Source of the DNA: Neopestalotiopsis rosae
Taxonomy: Eukaryota > Ascomycota > Sordariomycetes > Amphisphaeriales > Sporocadaceae
DNA: 64,000 nt
Direction: 5' to 3'
NCBI GenBank assembly: GCA_023078685.1
Contig: JALGAS010000008.1
Location: forward strand, 1,674,001 to 1,738,000
A program made the translations under genes and the position numbers. Each line of letters opens with the position of its first letter. Within the stretch, counting starts at the first letter, position 1. The notes under the pieces are model-generated. The model worked only from the letters and a program-made list of their open reading frames with translations. It made no database searches and was not told where the DNA came from. This document shows, in pieces, positions 55,810 to 64,000 of the stretch.

Positions 55810-56774
55810 CTATAGTCCAAAGAACTTCATGTCGTCGGAACCGCGGATAGGTACAGTATGTCCGACGCCCTGGGCGTAGATACCCTGCAGGTTGGTGCCG
55901 TACGTGTTGTTAGTGTACCCGCTCTGTGGTGTATTCGCCTGCGAGGTTGCCGGCGCATCCGCGTTGTAGCCAAAGACGCCAGCCCACTCCTTGATCGTCT
56001 CGTTGTAGTTGTTCGGGTATAATGTTGTATCGGCGCTCCCGTGGTAGATCTGCATGCGCGGCCGGGTCCCGGTATACCCAGAGTACATGTTCTCGACTAC
56101 TTGCGCCCATTGTGCCGATGTGGCGTGAGAATTGCCTTGCGCGCAAGTGCTGTTCCAGGCATCAACGGCACCGCTTGATGAGACGAAGCAGCCTGCGGGC
56201 ACGCCGGAGTACACGATAGCAGCCTGGAACATTTCAGGATATGTTGCCGCCATTACATTGGTCATCATTGCGCCTTCCATACATGTCAGCACACATAACA
56301 TGAAGAGATACCCTTGTCGAACATACCTGAGGAGGAACCGGTGACAAAGACCTTGGACGAGTCACCGTTATACTTATTCAAGGTATATGTCACCATGTTG
56401 GCGATAGAGTTGCTGTCGCCGCCGCCGTTGTGCGTCAGGGCACTCTTGGACGAGACGTCCCAGCATGTACCACTATATGGAGACTCAGGGTATATGACGA
56501 TGAAGCCCTTCTGATCGGCGAGCGAGGCATACGGACTGCCGGTATAGTACGCCTGAGCGGTGCCCGTACAGTAATGGATTGCGACGATGATGGCAGGCTT
56601 CGCGGCCACATTTTGGGGAACATAGATGTACATTTTGGTGCCACTTGTATTGGCACCAAAGTTGGTCACTTGCTGGAGAGAAGCTCGCTTGGCCACGCTT
56701 CTCTCACCGGTGACAGAAGCGCTAGCAAGCGAAAAGAGCGCAAGGGCTCTCCAAAGTTGTGTAGTAAACATCAT
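55810..56774 (-). CDS. CE1 acetylxylan esterase
   Basis: Exons 56774-56327 and 56273-55810, with a 53-base intron (GTATGT...GCTGAC...GGAAG); 303 residues. A signal peptide (MFTTQLWRALALFSLASASVTG) and a likely pro-site VAKR precede the enzyme. The alpha/beta-hydrolase core has KPAIIVAIHYCTGTAQAYY (oxyanion region), a conserved GTCWDVSS loop, the nucleophile Ser in GSSSG (split by the intron and followed by AMMTNVMAATYP), the Asp in HGSADTTLYPNNYNET and the His in GVGHTVP. This is the Axe1-type acetylxylan or feruloyl esterase family, which strips acetyl groups from xylan for the neighbouring xylanase. No CBM1 tail. Confidence 0.93.
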
Positions 56775-58080
56775 TTTAGAATGCAACAGTAGCGATGCTC
56801 CTTCAAGCTTGGAAACGTCTTAGCAGTATACTTGCTCAGAATGGACGACACAAATGGTTTCCATGGATATTTCGAGGAGCTTCAACACTGAATATATCCT
56901 CGCTTCCAAGCTTAGACACGGAAAAATCTCAACTTTCGTTATCCTTTCCTTATTCAACATTAATAAGCCGGCTAATGCGAAAGTTTAAAGCTTTGAGTTA
57001 GCGGGTCAAACGACTAGGATTTGGGGCGAAATGTTATGCGCGAAAACCGGAAGCGCTAATTATACCCCAGCGTTGCGCGGGCATAAGTAATTAAGGAGGA
57101 CCCTTATAATATTAAGGTGTCTTGGATAAATCGAATTTAACAGGCTATTATAGTCCTTTACCCGGTAATGATCTCACTAGTGGCAGATTTAGTGAGCCGC
57201 AGTTCCTTGTACCCGTATTGAGCTTAGTGTCTTGTTTCGTTCTGGGGTAATGCTACGTGCTAAATGAGCGACGAAGTCATGTCCTTCGACATGAGTAGAG
57301 CGAAATAGGCTCGGGCCGGGCGCAAATGTAACCGTTTGGTGGCTGGATTTTTTTGCGAAAACATTTAAAGAGTATAGCGTGCTAAGAAGTGGAAATATTT
57401 TTCTTCTTTTCATGTAGGCAACAGGCACTAGTTGCCTATAGCCACATGCAAAGCCAATGAAGGAATCTGGATTAGAAACGGCGGCTGCCTTCGGGCATGC
57501 CGGTCTTTATCTAGTAAGGAAGACATAAGCAAGTAAAGTGGCAGTTTAGGGGTACATAGATTTGTTCCTTGCATCTTCAATGAACTACACCTTGTCTGTC
57601 AAACATGCAAGCCGTATTGTGATCATCACTAGTATTCCTCGCTTAGTCATAATTTTTTTCCTCAATCAAGGTTAATCGATCACTTGAACTTGTGTAGAAG
57701 CACATAATATAACACTCAAAATTCATCCGAATCCAGTATTTAGCTCTAGAATAGCAGATATGCGGGGCCTTTGAAGAGATGGTACCTAGTACAGATAATT
57801 TTGAAAGGTTTTATGGGTGGCACTTCGCGCCAAAAGGGATCGTTGCCAGGTTTTACGGTGAGAAATCGAGGACTGACCGCTACATCAGGTTTGCATGAAA
57901 TAATTGTCATTCCAACGAAAATATACAAGATCGTATTAAGTGAGAATATACTACAGCTAGTTGAAGTTGAATGGTATGCATTGCGGATCATGTGCATGCG
58001 CTTGCGCTGGGGTCGACACCCCAAGTGTACCCGCTTACCGGACCGGAGCCGGCATCCTGCAGCAGTGAACCTGTCTGAGC
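56775..58080. other. Intergenic, nothing recognised beyond the esterase promoter
   Basis: About 1.3 kb with an AT-rich middle. Frames at 57189-58091 show no family content; the right end is the 3' flank of the GH62 gene. Confidence 0.4.
56970..56975 (+). promoter_or_regulatory. XlnR/XYR1-type core upstream of CE1
   Basis: GGCTAA about 196 bases before the esterase start; a six-base match, so weak on its own. Confidence 0.3.
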
Positions 58081-59043
58081 CTACTTCTTAAGTGTAAGCA
58101 CGCCTGGTCGGTAAGGCAGAAGGTCGTAGCTGGCGGTAGAAGAGGGATCGCGGCCCTGGTACAGCAGCTGCAGGTTGCACGGGTCGATTGTCATAGTCTG
58201 GTCGTAGTTGCTACGAATGATGTCTCCATGGCTGATGTCATTGGTCCAAGAGGCGCCGCTATTGGCCTTGCCGGCAAAGGGCGCGCTTTCGCTCGTGGCC
58301 TGAGGCGTCCAGCTGCCGCTGAGACTGGTGGCGGTGAATGAGCGAAAGTATCGCCCGTTGGATCCCTGGGCCTCTACGATCATGAGATATTGGTTCTGTC
58401 CAGAGACAGTATACACCTGAACCGCCTCGAAGAGGTTGTTGGTCGTATCGCTCATAACCACGGTCGATGCCGTCCCAAAATTTCCGGGAAAGCTCCCGAT
58501 CGCCATACTCGCGCGATAGATCTTGCCATTATCACCCGCAAAAAAGAGATACATATTATTGGCATCGCCAATAAGCGTTTGATCGATAGCGCCGGTGCTA
58601 CTACCGGTAATAGTTCCCGAAAAGAGTGGCTGGGCGGACGACCATCCGTTCGCGTTGGTCGGGTCGCTCGAAGTGCGGTACGAGAAGGTTGTTGGCCCCC
58701 ATTGGTGAGCGAGGATCCAAGTGCTCTTCGGCGTAAAGTAGAAGAGGGTGGGAGCAACCGCGCTCGACGACATCTGGTTCTGGCTGGCCGAGGCCATATC
58801 GGTCCAGTTGGTAAAAGAGCCGAAGTTCATTGAGCCGTAGTTGGAGCCCGTGTCGTGAAATGAGCCATAAACGACGTGCTTCCCATTATAGACAACGTGA
58901 GTGAAGTCCTTGAGTGCAGCCCAGCCCGACTTGGGACTCGCCAGGGCCGCAGTCGATGTCCATTGGTAAGTAGACGGCAGCGAGCACGTCGCCGCTGTGG
59001 CGGCGGAGCTTGACGCGAGGAGTAGCAATCCGGAAAACTTCAT
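58081..59043 (-). CDS. GH62 alpha-L-arabinofuranosidase
   Basis: An intronless frame of 320 residues from the ATG at 59043, where the signal peptide [18 protein letters not shown] begins; the upstream extension is not family-like. The five-bladed propeller shows the GH62 landmarks: [22 protein letters not shown], the catalytic-base Asp in [34 protein letters not shown], a central Asp in [20 protein letters not shown], the acid Glu in NLFEAVQVY, and [14 protein letters not shown] near the end. It removes arabinose side chains from arabinoxylan. It is divergent from the GH10 xylanase, with which it probably shares control. Confidence 0.96.
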   Translation of the reverse strand: MKFSGLLLLASSSAATAATCSLPSTYQWTSTAALASPKSGWAALKDFTHVVYNGKHVVYGSFHDTGSNYGSMNFGSFTNWTDMASASQNQMSSSAVAPTLFYFTPKSTWILAHQWGPTTFSYRTSSDPTNANGWSSAQPLFSGTITGSSTGAIDQTLIGDANNMYLFFAGDNGKIYRASMAIGSFPGNFGTASTVVMSDTTNNLFEAVQVYTVSGQNQYLMIVEAQGSNGRYFRSFTATSLSGSWTPQATSESAPFAGKANSGASWTNDISHGDIIRSNYDQTMTIDPCNLQLLYQGRDPSSTASYDLLPYRPGVLTLKK

Positions 59044-60140
59044 TGTGGCGGAAAGAAAGGAAGTGGTAATTGACCTATTTGCAGAAGGGATATCGTGGGC
59101 ATGCATGCAAAGCACTGGACAAGAGATCGGAAAACCCGGGATTTGATCGTCCTATTTGAACCAACTCCGGGGGGCCGATAGAATGGTCGTGGCTATTGGG
59201 ACTCGCTTAGATGCGCTCTCCCGTGTCTTGGCGTCGTCTGGACCAATCTTCGTAAGCAATATGAGCCTCAACCTGATTGCTGAGAAATCATGTTGCACGG
59301 AGCTCGGATCGCCCGCATTGAGATTGCGGGTTCCCGCCGCTCTAGGAGGTGCCGGCAGCCGCAGTGGGTTCGTTTATCTATTCGATACGACCTTCGGGCA
59401 GCCGCGTCCGCGGATAAAGTGGCGCTAGGCCAATCGAGGTCGTGTGGGGAGCGTCATGGGGTGAACATGAGTTATGACCCCCTAACCTAGTTCAAAGACG
59501 TATGTGATGAAGGATATTAATCCGATTATCTAATTGAAGCTTTAACATTCAAGCGTCTAAGGTTAGTTAGTGGAGGATCTTGCTGCGCTCCACATTCGGC
59601 AGTGAGCTGACTGCCACCGTTTTAGGCTAAATAACATGGCTGCTACCCATTAATACTAACTAGGTATTCAGTTAAGGGGATTTCCATTCGAACTTGTACC
59701 CACAGGAACATGGGCGCTATTGTGGTAGCAGGTGTAAATTGAACACACCTAATTGTACCAGATCTAATGGAGCCGCCAATTCGACACATGGTCTAGACGA
59801 CCAATGGAGTGTTTTACTTACCTATCCTACCATGATTTTTTTAAGCGCATTGTTGCATTTGGACGAAGATGCCAAGATGCGAACAACATGTAGCTGAGTA
59901 TCGACCGCGGCATCATTTCCTGCACGAACGGGACTAGGCGCAGCAGGCCCTGAAGCAATGCTTGGCCTTGGCGAAAAGGACATCTACAGGATCAACGGCA
60001 GCTTGGAATATAAGAAGGCTTTGATAACATACTCTACTGTTAGTTAGCAGTGGCTGTATTTTATCATCTTCCTCCAGTTCTCATTCTCTTTCTCATTCTT
60101 TAGTTCATTATCGTTCTTTACGGTCGACCACTCATCCACG
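59044..60140. promoter_or_regulatory. Divergent region between GH62 and GH10 genes
   Basis: The 1.1 kb between two divergent hemicellulase genes. It contains a GGCTAAA at 59625-59631, the core site of the xylanase activator XlnR/XYR1, about 510 bases from the GH10 start and 580 from the GH62 start. No coding frame supported. Confidence 0.45.
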
Positions 60141-61298
60141 ATGAAGTTCTTCGTCGCCGGTTCCTTTCTACTCCCTCTCGGCGCGCTAGCCGCGCCTTGT
60201 GCTTCTACAAGTGGCTCTACAGGTAGCACCACGGGAAACACATTGGGCGCCTCCACGAGCAACGTTTCGACCACCGCTGCCAGTGACAGCATCAACTCTC
60301 TGTTCATCGCCAAAGGCAAGACTTATTTCGGTACTGCCGCCGACCAAGGCACTCTTTCCAAGTCGCAGGTCTCCGCCATCGTCAAGGCCGACTTCGGCCA
60401 AGTCACTCCTGAGAACAGCATGAAATGGGATGCTACCGAGCCCTCCAAAGGAAGCTTCTCCTTTACTGGCTCTGACTACCTCGTGGACTTCGCTACAGAA
60501 AACAATATCAGCATCAGGGGCCACACCCTTTTGTGGCACTCGCAATTGCCATCGTGGGTCAGTGCCATTACGGATAAGACTGAGCTTACTTCGGTCATCG
60601 AGAACCATATCAGTACGCTTGTCGGCCGTTACGCCGGCAAGATTAGAGCTTGGGTAGGTTGTTTCTGACGGAGAATCCTTTGCCCACATTACTTACTTTC
60701 GTTCTAGGATGTTGTCAATGAGATCTTCAATGAGGATGGTTCGCTTCGCAGCTCAGTCTTTTCCAATGTCCTCGGCGAAGATTTCGTGTCTATTGCATTC
60801 AACGCAGCCCGCAAAGCTGACCCAAACGCCAAGCTGTATATCAACGATTACAATCTCGACACCGCTTCATATTCCAAAGTGACTACGGGCATGGTCGCTC
60901 ACGTGAAGAAGTGGATAGCTGCTGGCGTTCCTATTGACGGTATTGGTATGTGCTAGCCTCTGTGGCGAGGCGTGTAATCCTGTGCTAATCTTGATCCTCC
61001 AGGTTCTCAAACCCATCTATCGGCCGGGGGTTCTAGCGGCGTCGCTGGCGCACTCTCTGCTCTCGCTGCTACGGGCGTCTCAGAAGTCGCAATTACCGAG
61101 TTGGATATCGCGGGTGCCAGCGCAAGCGACTACACAACTGTTGTGAACGCATGTCTGAACATTCAGACCTGCGTCGGCATTACGGTCTGGGGCGTTAGCG
61201 ATGCGGACTCATGGAGATCATCCTCGACGCCTCTGCTCTTCGACAGCAGCTATAACAAGAAGGCAGCGTACACGGCTATCGTACAAGATCTCAGCTAA
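60141..61298 (+). CDS. GH10 endo-beta-1,4-xylanase
   Basis: Exons 60141-60653, 60708-60945 and 61003-61298, with introns of 54 and 57 bases; 348 residues. The signal peptide [19 protein letters not shown] is followed by a Ser/Thr/Gly linker of about 30 residues with no binding module before it. The TIM barrel has [39 protein letters not shown], the acid/base Glu in [12 protein letters not shown] (usually NEAFNEDG), [18 protein letters not shown], the nucleophile Glu in AITELDIAG, and [13 protein letters not shown]. It cuts the xylan backbone and works with the adjacent esterase and arabinofuranosidase. Confidence 0.97.
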
Positions 61299-61953
61299 TC
61301 ATTCGATCCACCATACGGCCAGTGCGGGGGCACACTTTTAAGACTACAAGTATTGCTTTATTGCAGCTCTCACATGTGTCGATATTCTTTTATATGTATT
61401 AGTAGGCTTTTTATATTATTGAGATAGGGGAATCAAACCAACCAAACCAGCCCCAAGCTACGACCATAGCCGTAAGGCTGGTCCCTTCATATTAGAGCTC
61501 TGCATGAATCAGTGCACAGTAATGCGTGGGCCATCCACATTCATCCAGATTCGTATATAAAGACCGTTGAGACCCCGTACAGGTGGTTCCAACGGTAGGC
61601 TTCAGCTGTTCCTTCAATATACCGGTGTCCACGAGTCAATCAGTATGCCCTCCACCTCTCCGTCGTGTCACGAATGGAACGACTCTGATAACATATAGTT
61701 TGCTGATTATCCTGATTATGCTTCGCCACACTGCACAGGTTATAGCCTCACCTCTGTAGTCAAAAATGTCATATAAGGCCTCTACATGGCCTTTTCGGCG
61801 TGCGATGCTAGAAGATTCAAACATGTAGAGTATCTTCTGAAGAACAGAAATGCGTTTCGTTACAATTGATTCTAAATTAAAATTCAAGGTGGGTTTGCAA
61901 TGTATTTGTTATCCTGACAAGGGCATGAATCTGGCGTCTGTCACTCTTTTCGA
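61299..61953. other. Convergent intergenic region
   Basis: 3' ends of the xylanase (plus) and the pectinesterase (minus); nothing else seen. Confidence 0.4.
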
Positions 61954-64000
61954 TCAAGCCGCTGTACATGCTGGCGCACCGTTCTTCGTCTTGGTCGTCG
62001 TGGTGGTGATCGTCGTGACAACTGTGCTGGTCTTGGTCTTGGTCGACGTGTTTTGCACCGTCACGGTCACGCTAGGCGTCAGCGACAACGTGGTCGTCTT
62101 CAAAACGGTCGATGTCGGTGTTGCCAAAGTGACGGTGGTCTTGACAGTCGTGTCCCTGCTCTGGGTAACGGTGATGGTCGAGGCCTCCAGCGTAATGGTC
62201 GACTTCTTGGTTGCCGTCTCGACGTCAGTGATGGTCGATCCAGGAAGAGTGGTTGTCAACGATGTTGTCCGGGTCACGAAGACCGTGGTGGCAACGGTCG
62301 TGACGCTTGCAGCTAGAGTCGTAGTCTTTCCCGTCTCCTTGGTACTGACAACTGTGACTGTAGAGGTCGAGCCGGGCAATGTGACTGTGGCAGACTTGAC
62401 TGCAAAGGCAGTGGTGGTCTCCGCGACTGTCTCAGGCTTTAGTGTGCTCGTCTTACCCGTCGTCTTGGTGGTGTCCACGATGATGGTCGAAGTGACACCA
62501 GGAACGGTGGCGGTCTTCGTTGCGGCACTGGTGAAGAATGAAATCACGGTGACTGTAGTGACTGGTGCGCCTGCAGCCGTAGCCCTGGGAAAGACTAGGG
62601 CTGCGTCGGTTGTGCCGAAAGCAACACCACGCTTAGCCTTCTGGGCGGCGGGTATGCAAGTCAGTGTGGTCGTGGCTTTGGCAGTCTTTGTTGAAGTGGT
62701 AGTGATCACGAGAGTTGATGTTGTAGCTTTGAGTGTTGTTGTCTTCGTATCACCCGGGTTAATCGTGACGGTGGTGGTGCTTGTCACCTTGGCAGCGCCT
62801 GGAGTGACCGTCGAGGTGACAGTGACAACTTGTCCCTGGCTCAACGTCGTTGTTGATGCCTTCGGGGTCGAAGTAGCGATGCTCGTAACGGTAGTACTAG
62901 ACTTGACCGTGGTGGGCTTACCAGTCACGGTGACCAGCTGACTATGAACCTCGGTAGCCGTAGTTTGGACTGTCTTAGTACTTGTGGCCGGTGTGACGGT
63001 AGTTCCGACATCAATGATGGTAGTCATCTTGACAGTAACGACCTCGTTCGCCTCTGTAACTGTGTTCGTGTTGGTAGATGTAGCCTTGACAGTCACAGTC
63101 TTAGTCGTTGGTGCAGGCGTGACAGTTGCACCCACGTCTAGTGTGAACGTGTTTGTGGCGGTGACGAGGACAGTTGACCCAGTAGTGGTAGTCAAGATGG
63201 TCGTCTTGATCGTGCTGGGAATAGTGGTGGTGATTGTCGACGTGGACAGGGGTGTAGACGACGTGGATAAAGTCTTGGAGATCGTAGAAGAGGTGGCAGA
63301 GGAGCTTGGCACAGTCAAGTTGGCAGCTGTAAAGGGCGACGTGTAGACAAAAGTCTCATTGATCCAAGATGTTGTTGTGAAAAAGTTCGCAACTTCGAAC
63401 TCGGCAGCCTGAGCATCGCTAAGCTCAATGGCGAAAGTGGCGCGTCCACTTGTGGATGCTCCGGGACCATAGTTGCCATACTCTCCGAAGGTGACGCCGT
63501 CAGTGCGAGGGTCGCTCTTGGTCCAAACATCCCAGCCAGTTGATTCGATACACGAGTCAAGATAGCTGCCAATCCATGCAACTCTGGCAAAGGCGTTCCA
63601 GGGACGACCGAGCGAGACCTGGCTGAAGGTTGCGCCTTGTGCGGGGGTTACTCTACACTGGTCGAACACGAAACCGGCAGCGGTGGTGTTGGTTGTTCTC
63701 TTGCTGGCTGTCAAAGCTATTTTGTCTTCGTTGGGCGCGATTGTCGAATTCAAGAAGTATCCTGCGCCAGATCCCCAGATCATGTCAATGTTTCCCTCAA
63801 TGTAAGAGTTCGATGCGAATAAATTGCCGTTAACGAGGAGTGCATCTTGGTTACCATAGACCTGGCAGCCGTAAAGTCCAGCAAACTTACTGCTCTTGAC
63901 GGCGAAACCGAGCGAGGCGTAACTTTTTGCTTATTAGTATGAGAATAAGGTTAGGGCGTCTGGTACTTACTCATCGGTCGTGCCAAAAGTGTTGGCAAAG
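61954..64000 (-). CDS. CE8 pectin methylesterase with long Thr-rich tail (partial, 5' end outside window)
   Basis: Exons >64000-63971 and 63922-61954, with a 48-base intron (GTAAGT...AAAAG). The visible part starts inside the beta-helix: FANTFGTTD, then GCQVYGNQDALLVNGN (catalytic Gln and first Asp), GNIDMIWGSGAGYF (second Asp; the family usually has VDFIFG) and LGRPWNAFARV (substrate Arg). The catalytic domain ends near the FFTTTSW stretch at about 63360. The remaining roughly 445 residues are a low-complexity Thr/Ser/Val tail with repeating TVTV and TST units and a single Cys at C-I-P-A-A. The enzyme demethylates pectin; the tail is probably a densely O-glycosylated stalk or wall anchor. 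No GPI signal is seen at the end (NGAPACTAA). Confidence 0.93.

Noticed and set aside
48613..57080. Short motif GCGTTGCG seen near 48.6, 50.9 and 57.1 kb in AT-rich gaps
   Set aside because: Flanks do not align well and eight bases can recur by chance; not enough to define a repeat family.
61850..62941. Long plus-strand frame of 363 codons, Val-rich
   Set aside because: It is the antisense image of the Thr-rich tail of the pectinesterase; low-complexity ACN/GTN codons stay open on both strands.
1..64000. CRISPR arrays, rRNA genes, bacterial operons
   Set aside because: None seen; the window is eukaryotic nuclear DNA with spliceosomal introns.

Overview
The window is nuclear DNA of a filamentous ascomycete (Pezizomycotina, probably Sordariomycetes; the species cannot be read from the sequence). 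The signs are short introns of 48-74 bases with GT(A/G)AGT donors and CTAAC/CTGAC branch sites, secreted carbohydrate-active enzymes, a GLEYA adhesin, a UstYa-family protein, and a DNA transposon destroyed by C-to-T changes at CpA sites, the mark of RIP (repeat-induced point mutation). Most multi-exon models below were rebuilt by hand; all have consistent phase across exons.

Left part (1-31 kb): a large glycosidase-like/CorA-like gene broken by two in-frame stops; a tiny two-exon gene for a secreted peptide; a UstYa-type (DUF3328) gene; a tRNA-like Pol III element; a divergent pair of a fungal regulator-like gene and a medium-chain reductase; a RIP-mutated Fot1/pogo transposon; and then a compact triterpenoid cluster of squalene-hopene cyclase, cytochrome P450 and phytanoyl-CoA-type dioxygenase (16.4-22.0 kb). 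After it come a Ser/Thr-rich secreted protein with a 15-base microexon, an F-box protein and an EthD-domain protein.

Middle part (31-51 kb): an abundant-looking secreted protein of three Cys-rich repeats, relics of an ArsH flavin reductase and an RNase H-like gene, a CipB-like reductase, a ten-exon gene for a 1,422-residue protein of unknown family preceded in tandem by a 151-residue unknown protein, a GLEYA adhesin, and a relic of a NACHT-WD40 (NLR-type) gene.

Right part (51-64 kb): a plant-cell-wall degradation cluster: GH5 endoglucanase with an X2-like module, CE1 acetylxylan esterase, GH62 arabinofuranosidase, GH10 xylanase (the last two divergent), and a CE8 pectin methylesterase with a very long Thr-rich tail, cut by the window end. 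Together these act on cellulose, arabinoxylan and pectin. The gaps between genes are long and partly AT-rich, with relics and diverged repeats.
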